DNA of 64,000 nt from Gnetum montanum (GCA_015680685.1 MNCI01018050.1:148860-212859); one strand, 5' to 3'. Counted from the stretch's first letter, positions 1 to 12,331 are shown. Translations and numbers: made by a program. The notes: generated by a model from the sequence alone, not told the origin.

Positions 1-70
1 CTACTTGAGAATCCTTAGCCACCCAGGAGACCTGCTATGATGCCACCAATCAAAGGCACATACACGAGGG

Positions 71-243
71 TTGAACTGCACCATGGGCAAAGTCTCCAAA
101 AGAACCATGCTCTTTGGCAGTGCAGCTAATCGGCCAGACTCGTGTTGGAATTCCTACCTCAAGAATGAAGTACACCATGAGCAAAGTTTCTTTAAAAAAA
201 AAAATAAAACAAAAAAATGAGGACCATGTTCATTGGCAGTGTA
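71..243. repeat. Degenerate two-copy repeat
   Basis: Copy one (about 71-126) and copy two (about 166-243) share CACCATG[GA]GCAAAGT and, further on, ACCATG then TTGGCAGTG. Copy two carries an A-rich insertion (190-217). It looks like an old local duplication and no function is visible. Confidence 0.5.
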
Positions 244-761
244 ATAATTTCTTGAGTGTGATGGGGTCCGATAGCAATCCTCACCCTAACCTCTGTTTCC
301 CCTTTTAAATTTAAATTTTTTTTTAAAAAAAAAAGGAAAAACAATCTAAAAGTTGTAGCTTACTATGATCTAACATGACCTTAGCTCATCCTCCTCATTA
401 AGTTTTATATAAGTCACTTGCTTAAAATAGTCTGCATACTTTTACTGTTACCTTGTGAAAATATTGAGAATGAGAGCTTAAGCATATATCTACATATATA
501 TATATAATTACACATATATATCTATAGATCTTAGTTAAAATAACAATAACTTATATATTTAGATTTTAATGTGTTTATTATTAGATGGCCCTCCGATGCC
601 CTAGGCGATAGCCTCCTAAAACGAGTTTTCACAACGTGTCCAAAATTTACGCATCAACAATATTTAAATTAGAAAATCCGATCACAATTGTGCATTTTTG
701 TACAAGACAGAAGAACCAAAAGAATAAGATGATGACAGTAGAGCAAAAATTTTCAAGTTTT

Positions 762-837
762 TAGCCATGTACTCTTTTTTTAATTTCTAATCCATACGCT
801 GGCCGGTGATGTTGTAGCCATGTACTCTTTTTTTAAT
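762..837. repeat. Exact 23-bp direct repeat
   Basis: The string TAGCCATGTACTC followed by seven T and AAT occurs at 762-784 and again at 815-837, 30 bp apart. It looks like a small local duplication in the 3' flank of the transporter gene. Confidence 0.7.
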
Positions 838-1163
838 GTGCGGAATCTAACGCAAATTGATCGACACGTGATTGCTGGTGTTTGCATTGTTTCCAAATGC
901 AAGTAGTTTATAGAATAAGCCAAGACAAGATACAACTGTTGTTGACATCGAAGTCATGTACAGTATGCTTGTTTCTGGATTTTCAGGTTTGGAAGGCAGG
1001 AAACATTCTAGCGAAGTAAACAAAAGCAAATTGAAAATTTTCGGGTTCACTGCCAAACAGGGTGAAGTATGCATTGCTGGGTTTTATGCATAGATAGAGT
1101 CCTCCAATTTTACTGACAAACATCATCCTTATCAGAGGATCAATTCAGGCTTGGCAGGAATCC

Positions 1164-4100
1164 TTACCTTGCTTGATTCCCAGTTCCCACCACCCCCATT
1201 TCAACATTTGATATATCTGTGCTGGTGGATTCAGTGAATTTGTTTATTTTGTGGGCTTCAAGAATTGATTTGCACACCTCCACTGCCTCTGCAACATTTA
1301 CGAAGAACCACTTGTGCCCCAGTATTTCTGTGAACTTGGATTTCTCGAATTTCTTCATCACTTCCGTTCCTGGATTGGTCAAGGCCAGCTGATCAAAAAT
1401 TTGGATCAGGCATATGAATTCGAGGCAAATCCCATTTAAAAAAAAAACAGGGAAAAAGAAACAGAGAAAATATTAACGAAGTAGCAAAAATTGTATAGCA
1501 TTGTCATGGAATTGAGTTTTCTGTATTTTAATTACCTGAAGATTCCGGCCCTCCAGTGTTTTCTTCATCTCTTCTAGCATGTTAATTCCAGTAGAATCCA
1601 CGCAAGTTACAGCTGCAATTTTAGGAGGAATTTTAGTGTCTACAATGCTAATTCCGGGGCTAAAGAGCATTCAGCCATACATACATCCATACATATTGAA
1701 AAAAAAAAAAGGAGAATGAAAAGCTTTTAAGGTTTCTTACGAGAAAAATCGAGAATCACATATTGCAAGTTCCCTTCCTTGATCTTTGAGAGCCTTTCTT
1801 GTTCATCTTCAATCCACCTAACAATCCTGTGTTCAGGAATCAACTTTGTTAACAACAGAGTTGCAGAAGACAGGTTATAAATAAATCAAGTTAATTTGCA
1901 GTAATTTAATAAAGGGATAACTTATGATAATTTGCGTTACCTTTCCCTCAGGTAACTTGCATTGTTGAAGTAAATGGGCGAATCAATTCTGAGAATCAGG
2001 ATTCCCGGGATGGTGATGGCTTCCGGGTACTGCTCTGTGTTCCTAAAAATGGTGGTGTTGGGGATGTTTCCCAGGACCGCTGTGTGAGGCCTTGTAACAT
2101 GAAGTATCACTCTCACCATTGAAATTGTCACCTGCTTTTGCAGAGTTTTGTCAGAAACGAACTCAAGATATATATATATATATATAGTCCTCAAATTTGG
2201 CCAGATAAAAGCACAAAAATAGAACTTCTTGTGGAAAACTTACAGCTATGACAAGTCCAACTTCCACACTAACGAAGACAACTCCAAGATATGCTCCCAA
2301 GCAGACAAGGAAATCAATTTTGTCAACTTTCCAGAGGTGGCAGAAAGCCTGAATGTCGATGAGTCCAAGCATGGCAGAAACTATGATCACAGACAGGATC
2401 ACCAAAGGAGTGTAGTGGAAGAGAGGAGTTAGAAACAAAAGAACCAGCATCACCGCCATTGCCATCACGATGTTTGATACTGCCGTCTTGCAACCTGCGT
2501 TGACGTTGACTCCTGACCTTGAAAATGCACCTACAAGAGTGCAAAAAGGAATCAGGTTAGGCCCTGGTTTTGGGATCATAAAAGTCATCATTTCATTGAC
2601 CTGATCCAAAACAGTAGCTTACATTTTACATGGACTTTAAGCTGCAATTTTGGAAAGGACGGTGCACCCACAAATTTAAAGATGTTTACTAATTTGATGT
2701 TTTAGGCACGGCTTATTAAAAACAAATGGCATAAAAGAATTGGGATAAGGTTAGAAGGATAGGATAGGATTAGTGAAATAAGCTCTCATTTAAAGTAATG
2801 GTATGGTCTTGGATTATTCAAGTTATAAGAACCGGTTTGAATCCAGGTACAGTCGCCCAAAAAATTTATACTATACTTTCACTCAAATTAACAAATGAAC
2901 ATTGCATTTTTCTGGATAATAACCCTTGAAGTAAGGGCGACAAGAAAAAATTGCTGTAAAGGAAATGAAGTTGGGGAGTTACCAGTTGTGACATAGCAAG
3001 ACGTGCAGGAACCTACAATGTTCATCATTCCAATTGCAATCATTTCTTTGTTGCCATCGATTGGATAGTTCTTTATCAGGGAGAAGCTTCTCGCAATAGC
3101 TATGCCTTCCTGCAGTGATTCATGAAATCAAGATATATATAATAGAGAGCTGGTAAAAGCAGGTGACGACTGATTAATCATCACACAAGAAGATTTAAAA
3201 AGATCTGTTTTACGTACACACAGGGTGAGCACTGCTGCAATTAATCCTGTCTTTAACACTGTGCTTAGATATTCACTCCGGAAAACAAAATCGTTGATTG
3301 TCAGAGGATTCAAACCTTTTTTCAAATGTCCAACCTGATTTAAAAGAGACAAATAGGTTGAGATTTTTTCTACTTGCATAGCTAATCAAAGTGACAATAA
3401 TGGTAAACCTATTACTTTCAACACAGCGTGCTTATGATACTCACAATATCAACTCCATGATTATTGGCCCTTGTAGCAAATACCAGCAAGCTGCCAATGA
3501 TCACAGATGTCAGGGGAGCAGCTGCAGATATCCAGAAAAGCTTAGGCATTTTCTTGCTCTGGGCAGCCATGGATGGGAGAGTATCTCCATGTCAGCGATT
3601 ATAATAAAAATGTTAACAGCAATAGGAAACAAATTAATTTTAAAAGAGAACTACTGGATACTGACAATTTGTCGAGTGAGCAGCAGAAATGAGAGGAAGC
3701 CTACGCCAAGGACAATGCTTTCCCATCTCCACTGCAATAGAAAGAGAAAGAAAGAGGGGAGGAGTATCAGGAATCAATAATCAAGTTGATGACCCAAACC
3801 AATGAAACAAAAGTTCCCTCATCAAAGTAGTGATAGAGAACCCAAAACTCAGAAAGAGACATGAAATGAAAGCTTGAGAATGTTCATAATCACTTGCCAA
3901 CCTTGTGAGTTTGAGACAGGACGGAACGCATGACAGACACAAGATCTGTATCTTTCGTAAAGTTGTGCAGGCCCAAAATTCCCTTCAGCTGTTGCAGAGA
4001 CACCACTGTGGCTGCGCCTGCCGTGAATCCCAGAATGGCTGCATGTGACAGGAAGTCTATGATGAATCCCAACCTGCAGTAATAGGAATCATTCATTCAA

Positions 4101-6144
4101 TATATAAGAGACAAACACTTTCTCGTTAGAGCATTAAGGTACCCAAAACTGCGTCTGATCGATTAACCATGAAGTCAAACTTGGTTTAAATTTAAAAAGA
4201 TAATATTAAAGACAGGATTAACTCTTCAACTAGGAGTTGACAGTGCAGTTACATCTTCTAAGAGAATATGTTGCAAACTGTCATGAGACGGTCAACTTCC
4301 AGAGGCTTGAGACCAGCGTTACGAGACTTGGACTCTTACGAGTCACTCTCGGTTTCTTAAACTCGGACTCAGCGAGTTACCGGGTAGCTGGCGTCAAGGT
4401 TCAAATGACCAGTGAAAAATTAGGCTTTTATCTCTTTAACCCTGCGAAATATTCTCAAATTCTGATCCAAGTGAATCACGAGTTAGAGAAAAAACCCGTG
4501 ACTCTACAAGTACTCCCAGAAACCCTGCGAGTTTTGAGACCAACGAGGATTCAGTGCTGCTGTGTTAAATTTTAGCTACCAGGAAACGTTCTATTAGTTT
4601 CTCAATAAACTTACTACCGACCCACAACACAAGGCTGGTGTTTGAGCTTTGAAAAACATAAAGGAACAAATTTGCATATATTTCTACCTATCAGGAAATG
4701 TACTGTAACCACAACACACATCAGCTGTCAGAGAGTACAAAGAAAGGAGCAGAGAAATATTCCGCTATCAGCCTTAAGCCTGAAATCTACCTGTCACACT
4801 GTCCTGTCATGGGTGGTTTGTTTTACACTTTCACGTGCAACAGAGAGCATTCAACAGAGTGATCATATTATCTTGGCCAAATCACAAAGGGGGTTACAAA
4901 TACGAAGGAGCAACCAATTATTGTGTTGAATTGTTGACAAATGAAAGGAAGGATGTTCACGGACCTGAAAATGCCCAAAGCAGCCTGTAAAATCCCTGCA
5001 ATCAGTGTAGCTGTAAAAGCCAAATGCATGTACAGTATCGGGTTTTCTGATGGGGAGACTTCGTTGCTCAGCATGGATCCCAACAGAAGTGACACAACTG
5101 CCACTGTGCTCACTGCAAGGTCCCTTGAGCTTCCAAGCATTGCATAAATGAGTGGAGGAACGAAGCTGGAGTCTGCAAAAAATTTGACGGATTTATAGTT
5201 ACTTGACTTGGCACAATAGATAAATCAAAACCATGGCCTTACTATTATAGTAGAACCATCATAATTAATTCTATGGGCCAGAAACCAGAGTTGCAGGTGG
5301 TGGTGGATGCGACACTCAGAGAATTTCAATACAGAATTTAGATAAGCATGACTATTTCTGGCTAAAACAAACTCATGATGTAAGCCTTTAAAATTTTTGC
5401 AGAAAAATCAGGAATGCCCGCCTCATAGACAAAAATAAGAACCATCTAAACAAATAAAGATGTTTAGCACAATTAGCAGACATGAAAGCATGTGCGTAAT
5501 ACAATCTTGTGGATGCCTTCCATGGTTTGCTGAAGCATCAGGACCCGTTGCATGGACCAAAATGAGAAAACTAAAACTGCAAATTCTATGGATGGATAAA
5601 CATTTTGCAACTTGGACACAAAAGACACAGATGAACAATGAATGTTTGATTCATGTTCAAGGTAAGGTTACACTTACAGAGGCCCAGAATGGGAGGAAGG
5701 TTTGCCAGCTTAGCATAACTTATACCCTGCAAGAACGCAAAGAGTTATTAGTAAAGGAGTATTGCAGCTCAAAAGTTACAAACAAACGGGAATTTAGTCA
5801 TTTATGAATTTACTGGGTATGGCTAGTATTCATGCCTGAGGTATGGCAAGACTGGCTATGGTGATTCCAGAGATGAAATCAGATTTGAAGAGATTGAGAG
5901 AGTATCTGGGTCCCCATTCAAGTATAGGGAAAGCATACTGAGCACCAAGCAGCCATTTTCGTTTTGGTGGCTGATTCTTGAACTGTCTGAATGGATCATC
6001 AGGAAACAGGATCTCCTTCACTGAACCTCCGATGCACTCAACCAGGCTTTTGGGAGGACTGACTCCCACCCTGTGAACTGCACCATTCTCAACATCACCA
6101 GTGATTCCTACTACAGCATCACCTAATCCCTCAAAAGGCTTCAT
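1164..6144 (-). CDS. SULTR3-like sulfate transporter (SLC26/SulP family), 13 exons
   Basis: Plant proton-coupled sulfate/anion transporter, expected in plasma or plastid membrane. Exons, in transcript order: 6144-5836, 5726-5678, 5172-4965, 4073-3902, 3731-3666, 3558-3445, 3334-3218, 3109-2983, 2530-2244, 2131-1941, 1826-1741, 1612-1536, 1388-1164. All phases join and sum to 2028 nt (675 aa), a normal family length. Exon 1 holds the [12 protein letters not shown] segment and SLAIPQ. Exons 2-3 continue [20 protein letters not shown]. Exons 4-9 are the hydrophobic transporter core, including [11 protein letters not shown] and [12 protein letters not shown]. Exons 10-13 form the cytosolic STAS domain (about residues 500-650; [19 protein letters not shown]). 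The start is fixed by an in-frame TAG at 6168-6166. All introns are GT-AG except intron 1 (GC-AG). Group 3 is inferred from overall likeness; the exact paralogue is not resolved. No frame damage was seen. Confidence 0.93.
2169..2187. repeat. (TA)n microsatellite in SULTR intron 9
   Basis: A run of alternating TA lies between exon 10 (starts 2131) and exon 9 (ends 2244), inside a short intron. Slippage here would change only intron length. Confidence 0.8.
2786..2870 (+). mobile_element. tRNA-derived SINE-like insertion in SULTR intron 8 (family B)
   Basis: Inside intron 8 (2982-2531), antisense to the gene. A B-box-like GGTTTGAATCCA (2834-2845) follows an AATGGTATGG stretch that stands where an A box would be. 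A second diverged copy at 16190-16275 shares the order CATTTxAAGTxATGGTA, CAAGTT, TTGAA/CAAACC-type B box, then CxCAAAAAA and TTTA. Two copies of the same tRNA-like unit support a SINE. Its ends and target duplications were not resolved. Confidence 0.5.
5727..5835 (-). other. Intron 1 of the SULTR gene, GC-AG type
   Basis: The exon before it ends CCT CAG (Pro-Gln) at 5836 and the next bases are GCATGA, so the donor is GC. The acceptor GCAG ends at 5727 and the next exon opens with GGT (Gly), giving the family sequence PQ-GISYAK in phase 0. No GT donor lies close enough to keep that join. Confidence 0.8.
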
Positions 6145-7269
6145 CCTAGACAGAAACCAAGATTCCTACTCAAAGCTCAATCTGCCCACAAAATCAGAAG
6201 CAGAAAACTAGTGTCCTCTATGCTGCAACTTGAATGAAGCTTGGAAGCAACTAGAACAATTGGAGTTTATGATAAAAAAAAGAGGGCATGAGGAAAGACA
6301 GGCAAATCAGTGATAATGAAGGAAGGGAATGAGGTGGCTATATTTGTAGGAGGAATTGAGAAGGCTACATACCATGGAAAGGCAGCAGAGAGAGAGTCTC
6401 ATCTGCTGATTTCTTCTTCTACTCATGGTGGATCACGGGACCCACCAATGTGTGTGACCTGCATTTCTGCTGCTCTTAAAAGACATGGCAGACATGGATG
6501 CAAATGTATTCTGTGTTAGCACAGAGAGCCAAGGCTGAAGGCTGGACTCTGTAGAGCACAGAAGGTGCTCTTGGACACAAACCAAAAGGTAGATGCCTTT
6601 CTGACAACCATCACACAATCAAATTTCAAGCACAAATCTGGCCACGACAAAGTCAATGGTCATGTCCTTGTTTTCTAGCTTTACTCAATACCTCAATCAG
6701 TTCGATGCCTGTTGTAAAATTTCACGCTGCTGCATTCAAATTGGACTCTTATTCTTTCTTGGGATTAACTTAGACCTGCGTCCAGGGGTAGGAATCACGG
6801 GCCAAAGGATTGAAGACATAACCAGCCAACTTTCTGCATAATGATAATAATATGTCCCGAGGCACATAATTCAAAACACTATTAAAACATGGAAACTCTG
6901 AATGCTTTTGTTTTATTCGTTGTTGGGACAATCGGGTCATTTCATTCATTCATTCATTCATGGCCCAAATTCTCTGCGTGGCCTAGGAAATTGAATCAAC
7001 CGATACATTATAGAAATGAATATTTTTCTTCTGCTGCTTCATTTTCTCTGCTGACAAAAAGGCTTAATACATTGGGGAATTTAAGAGTCTCCACCATTGG
7101 AGGCACATCAGTACAGTCCATTCACTGTTTTATAATCACCGATTTCTCAGCACAACTAAAATGCAAGATCAGCCTTGTTTTGGCCTATCTTCGTAACACG
7201 GGTTAGAAAATTGGTAATTTGACTCAATTATGAAGGGTCGTATCAAACAATAATTGTTTGTTATTGGGT
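6145..7269 (-). promoter_or_regulatory. 5' flank and presumed promoter region of the SULTR gene
   Basis: This is the upstream side of the minus-strand transporter gene, so the 5' untranslated region and core promoter should lie here. The only TATA-like string in a sensible place is weak: reading the minus strand, CAAATATAGCC near 6337-6347, about 190 bp before the start codon. A (TTCA)n microsatellite sits at about 6939-6961. A GAGAC core, as reported in sulfur-responsive elements, occurs on the minus strand near 6395, but so short a motif means little. Several open frames here encode nothing I recognise. Confidence 0.4.
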
Positions 7270-9540
7270 TAGTCGTCAAACAAGTTTAACAAGGGCCCAC
7301 GAGTCTCCCGGTGTGTACAAATTCCAACCTGGATCACGTCACATGCCACACACGCTCCAGATTTCTCTAGCTCTCTTACTGTTTCTATCTTATCTTAAAT
7401 CAAATGTTTTTCATCAACATTATTTTTAAAAGGAGACACGTTTTCTTGTTTCGATCTTATCTTAAATCAAATGTTTTTCATCAACATTATTTTTAAAAGG
7501 AGACACGTTTTCTTGTTAAAGGCTCTCGGTCATCAGTGATACTGGATTAATGCTGCTATTTTGGGCATAGGCTATCATATAAGTTTCTTTCTTTCTCTGT
7601 GAAAAAATAGGATTAATGCTGCTATTTTGGGCATAGGCTATCATATAAGTTTCTTTCTTTCTCTGTAAAAAAACAAAGTTTCCTTTATGAACCTGCTCTT
7701 TCACTTGTTTTTCCCGTATAAAGTTTTGTGGATAAGTTTTTCGTCTCTCAAAATAGTTTGCTTCATTGATCTCCTCTTTCACTTGCTATTCTAGTTGTCA
7801 AACAAGTCTAACAAGGGCCCACGAGTCTCCCTGTGTGTACAAATTCCAACCGGGATCACCCTCTTACTGTTTCAAATCTTATCTTAAATCAAAGGATCAC
7901 CCTCTTACTGTTTTGATCTTATCTTAAATCAAATGTTTTTCATCAACATTATTAAAAAAAAAAAAAAGACACGTTTTCTTGTTAAAGGCTCTAGGTCATT
8001 AGTGCCACTGGATTAATGCTGTTATTTTTGGCATGAGCTATCATATAAGTTTCTTTCCTTCTCTGTCAAAAACAAAGTTTCCTTTATCCACCGTCTCTTT
8101 GACTTGCTTATCTCGTATAAAGTTTTGTAGATAAGTTTTTGTCCATCTCTCAAAATAGTTTGCTTTATTGATTTCCTCTTTCACTTGCTATTCTAGTTGT
8201 CAAACAAGTCTAACAAGGGCTCACGTGTCTCCCGGTGTGTACAAATTCCAACATGGATAACGTCACATTTCCAACTTGGATCACGTCACATGCCACATTT
8301 CCAACTTGGATCACGTCACATACCACACTCGCTCCAGATTTCTGGCCCTCTTACTGTTTCTAGTTGTCAAACAAGTCTAACAAGGGCCCACGTGTCTCCT
8401 GGTATGTACAAATTTCAACCTGGATCACGTCACATGCCACACACTCGCTCCAGGCCCTCTTACTGTTTCGATCTTATCTTAAATCAAATGTTTTTCATCA
8501 ACATTATTTTTAAAAGGAGACATGTTTTCTTGTTAAAGGCTTTGGGTCATCAGTGCCACTGGATTAATGCTGCTATTTTGGACATAGGCTATCATATAAG
8601 TTTTTTTTCTTCTCTGTCAAAAACAAAGTTTTCTTTATCGACGTGCTCTTTCACCTAATTTTCTCGTATAAAGTTTTGTGGATAAGTTTCTGTCCGTCTC
8701 TCAAAATAGTTTGCTTTGGTGATCTCCTCTTTCACTTGCTATTCTAGTTGTCAAACAAGTCTAACAAGGCCCACGAGTCTCCTAGTGTGTACAAATTCCA
8801 ACCTGGATCATGTCACATGCCACACTCTCTCCAAATTTCTGACCCTCTTACTGTTTCTATCTTATCTTAAATCAAATGTTTTTCATCAACATTATTTTTA
8901 AAAAGAGACACGTTTTCTTGTTAAAGGCTCTGGGTCATCAGTGCCACTGGATTAATGCTGCTATTTTGGGCATAGGCTATCATATAAGTTTTTTTCCTTC
9001 TTTATCAAAAACAAAGTTTCTTTTATCGGACCTGCTCTTTCACTTGCTTTACTCGTATAAAGTTTTGTGGATAAGTTTCTGTTCGTCTCTCAAAATAGTT
9101 TGCTTTATTGATCTTCTCTTTCACTATTCTAGTTGTCCAACAAGTTTAACAAGGGCCCACGAGTCTCCCAGTGTGTACAAATTCCAACCTGGATCATGTC
9201 ACATGCTACACTCGCTCCAGATTTCTGCCCTCTTACTGTCTCGATCTTATCTCTGTCTCGATCTTATCTTAAATCAAATGTTTTTCATCAACATTATTTT
9301 TAAAAGGAGACACGTTTTCTTGTTAAAGGCTTTGGGTCATCAATGCCACTGATGCTGCTATTTTGGGCATAGGCCATCATATAAGTTTCTTTCCTTCTCT
9401 GTCAAAAACAAAGTTTCCTTTATCAACCTGCTCTTTCACTTGCTTTTCTCGCTTTTCTCGTATAAAGTTTTGTGGATAAGTTTCCGTCCATCTCTCAAAA
9501 TAGTTTGCTTTATTGATCTCCTCTTTCACTTGCTATTCTT
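7270..9540. repeat. Irregular tandem array, about six copies of a ~385-400 bp unit
   Basis: Unit starts, marked by AGTTGTCAAACAAGTCTAAC, lie near 7270, 7793, 8195, 8361 (8195-8361 being a short unit), 8744 and 9129. The array ends at about 9540. Spacing is 383-411 bp for complete units. Each unit runs from CAAACAAG, through GGATCACGTCACATG and AATCAAATGTTTTTC, to TCACTTGCTATTCT. Inside units there are further direct duplications: a ~67 bp block at 7397-7516, a ~66 bp block at 7548-7668, a block at 7857-7930, and ~29 bp blocks at 8264-8325. Open frames across the units encode nothing recognisable. The array lies 1.1-3.4 kb upstream of the SULTR start codon. Confidence 0.9.
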
Positions 9541-10214
9541 GTATGAGTTCTGAAGATAAGAGGTTTATCAACGACTCTCTCTTTATTATATATAGTCCTC
9601 TTAGTTCAGTTAAATTGGTTGCTTTCATGCTTTGTTACTTGTATAATTTTAATGAATTATGTTACAAAGTCGCCATCTTCAACTTTTTTGTTTACCTTAA
9701 CAAGTTAGTTAATGTTCTATACAAATGAATATTCTATACAAGAATAGCTAATTGTAGCTTGATTTGACTTTAATAATGAAAGATTTGCTATGACTATAAC
9801 AAAACATGTAAACATTTAGCAAACCTATGTAACCTCACTTATTTTGTATAGCCTTATTAATTAAATAAGTCTCCAAAAACTACCTTACCTTCAAATTTCT
9901 AGGATTTCATCATTAAGGACTACTTCACATTTTTTCCATGGGGATTTGTGTTTTTGCTTGCTGATGTTATGATATTTTAGTAAGTTCCAATCTTCTTTTG
10001 TAATAGCAATCATGCTGTCCCTGCCCATTTCTATAGCAATCATGCTGTCGCTGCCCAAATTGGAATCAATTATTACATTAATGTGATTATTTCATCACTA
10101 TTTTGAGGGTCAATTATTATTTTAGTGACTACTTCAGTGATCATTTCACCATCTTCTATTGCCTTAGTTGTATTAAAGTGGACTATGATTTTGGCATTGC
10201 TGCCATCACAATTT
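9541..10214. other. Unidentified AT-rich stretch between the tandem array and a Copia 3' end
   Basis: No protein is recognisable. A near-exact ~24 bp duplication (TAGCAATCATGCTGTC plus CTGCCCA) occurs at about 10004-10028 and 10035-10058. Because a Copia-type polypurine tract and LTR start follow at once, this may be the decayed 3' internal part of a Copia element; that is inference. Confidence 0.3.
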
Positions 10215-10500
10215 GAGGGGGAGTGTTGGAGATGTACTTAGAAACATCATGTCTTAACTTTTCTCAACAATCCGGTAGCTTTCTGGATAGGATATTGGTA
10301 ATTTCCATCATATTCTATGTCAAAGATGGAAATAAAGTATGTATAAATTGGATTGAGAGGCTAAATGTGAAAGTGGTTCATTGTAGGCTCGGTTTGGTCT
10401 AATCCCATTTTCATTCTTTAGCCACTTCTTTCTCATCATTTGCATAGTTTGTTTTCATTATATTTTATTTTTAATTCTAAAATGTCACATTTTCCAAATT
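10215..10500 (+). mobile_element. Copia-type polypurine tract and start of a truncated 3' LTR
   Basis: The string TTTGAGGGGGAG directly followed by TGTTGGAGATG (polypurine tract 10215-10223, LTR start 10224) is the classical 3' junction of plant Ty1/copia elements. I could not find a matching ...TCCAACA end downstream, so the LTR is taken as truncated; the end given is approximate. No Copia coding sequence remains upstream. Confidence 0.55.
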
Positions 10501-12331
10501 AAGGGCACAAGTATTAGTCTCTGGGAAGAACCTGATTGGATGTCATGTGAGGAAACAGTGAGAACTTATCATTTTTGAAACTCGTACGAATACAAAGAGT
10601 GGAAGAAACCATTTTTCTGGTGCGGCACGTAAATTGCTTTAATAATGATTGATCATTTAGGTAGCGGACGACTTATTTTCATCCCGCTTTGTCACAGGCA
10701 CAAGTCACGAATGGGACATATACAAATTGCATAATATCCAAAAATAACGATCGTTGGAAATTTTGTAAATCCGTAAAAGAAAAAAAGAAAAAAAAAAGCT
10801 GCAGAGATTCTCAGGAAAGAATCACAGACGATTGAGCGGTTGCAGTTGCTCGGATTTCTTTGGCCTTCTGTTGAAGCTGACCTGCATATTACAACTGCAT
10901 TGGCAATAATAATAATAATAATAATGGAAAGAAGGCCGTACCATTGCTGCTCAAAAAAACAAAGCAAACGTAGATGTGTAACTTCAGCCATAAAGTTTTT
11001 AGCTGTTTGGATCAGAGAAACAGTACTCTGCAGAAATGCTGTTACATGTTCCAGAAAGAAAACTGGTACGTTCTACGTATGCCCTGAAAGTGGGCCAATG
11101 AATATGAGGTCAAATGGTCGATTTATAAGTTTCCTCAATTGTCCAGAATGTTGGGCTTATATGGGTCTATCTGAATCTTGAACCGGCTTAACGATACTTA
11201 CCTGTTTTTCAGGAAAGAGCTGCTCAACCAGTGGCAGTTCAGTGTGAATCCAAAACAGCACAACTGTTATTGTAAGAGAGTATGCTTTGTTAGTGGGTTG
11301 CATGGCATCTGAAGAATATAAAGATCCAAGTCATCCAACAATAAGGCATACTCTTTTACAACTTGATGCAAGATTTCAATTGCAAGATCCAGTTCCAAGA
11401 AACAGTTTGAGACTTTGAGCCAACTTTACGAGGTTGCGATGAAATGAAAGTCATATCCGTTTTCTTGGCAATGGTAAGGACAGCTTTCTGCACCTCTGAT
11501 TGGTTTCTAACTTCTTATCTGTTGTGTCTCTGTCTGGTGACCGGTATAATTTTAAGTTGTTCTTGTTTTCACGGTGACTGGTTCTTGGTTGTTATATGAT
11601 TGATTGTGAAATGCGTGACATCTGCCTCGGGAAGGAGCAAGTTACTGGTGGATTCTTTTAAAAATCAATAATAATTGCTGTTGCGGGTCATATATAATAA
11701 TGCTGAATCACGGATGGATAAGGTATGTTGGCCAGCTTTCGTAGGTACGTTGAAGTATTAGTCAACTGTGAATATGCTTCTCGTGAAGGCCAAGCTAATG
11801 ATTCATAGGTTTGAATGTGACGTAGGCTCGTCCATTGAAAAACAGGAACTTAGAGTAAGAAATGTACCATTAATCACAGAATCTTCAAGTGACAGCACGT
11901 CTGATTAATAATTTAATAGGTTTGAATGCGACGCAGGCTCAGTTGTTGAAACTGACACATAGATGAAGAGAATTTGCAATTAATAACAGAATCTGCTATT
12001 AATAGCAGGTCTGAATGTCATTAATAGTCGACTCGACAACCCAATTTTACCTTAACAGATCAAAAATCAACAGTCCTAGAATTGCTATTTTCCCAGCTCT
12101 AATTTGTTTTTCAAATCTATAAACCTGCAGAGGTCGATTTGCAAGCCCTAAAGAAGGCATGATCTTATTTCATGCAGCCGTGGATTGGTTGCAACGCTTT
12201 GTTTTCTGTTTTAATACAATGCGCTCTTTTTTATCATTCTCTGAAAAGAAAAATTTTCCATAATAATAGATGATAAGGCGATCGAGTTGTGTGTTCTGTG
12301 TTCTGTGTTCTGTGTAGTTGTTTTGGTGTCT
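10501..12331. other. Intergenic stretch with small duplications, no recognisable gene
   Basis: Contains an (AAT)n microsatellite at about 10902-10924 and a diverged ~110 bp direct repeat (11806-11912 and 11917-12020). A 113-codon open frame at 10840-11181 includes a Cys-containing tail but matches no domain I can name, and it is built partly from the microsatellite. GC content is slightly higher than in the surrounding AT-rich filler, so old unique host DNA is possible. Confidence 0.4.
11806..12020. repeat. Diverged ~110 bp tandem duplication
   Basis: Copy one from 11806 and copy two from 11917 both open with TAGGTTTGAATG, then GACG[TC]AGGCTC, and later share AATCACAGAATCT / AATAACAGAATCT followed by CAG[CG]. 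The two copies are adjacent. Confidence 0.65.

Larger units (their letters stand above)
1..1163. other. 3' flank of the sulfate transporter gene, non-coding
   Basis: No gene is recognisable here. The stretch lies downstream of the transporter stop codon and probably contains its 3' untranslated region next to 1163. It also holds a degenerate pair of ~100 bp repeats (about 71-126 and 166-243, both with CACCATGxGCAAAGT and TTGGCAGTG), a TA-rich microsatellite near 484-530, and an exact 23-bp direct repeat (762-784 and 815-837). A small open frame at 847-1074 on minus shows no recognisable protein. Confidence 0.6.

Noticed and set aside
3391-3780. 129-codon plus-strand frame and other plus-strand frames over 2.2-6.5 kb
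   Set aside because: They lie antisense to SULTR exons and introns and are shadows of the real gene.
8197-9352. Open frames of 150-158 codons in the tandem array
   Set aside because: They repeat the same peptide with each array unit and change frame at each unit boundary; they are translation of repeats.
7270-9540. CRISPR-like repeat array
   Set aside because: Units are ~400 bp with internal duplications and no short repeat/unique spacer pattern; the genome is a plant's.
10840-11181. 113-codon open frame with several Cys residues
   Set aside because: It includes a translated (AAT)n microsatellite and no recognisable zinc-finger spacing; there is no evidence of splicing or similarity.
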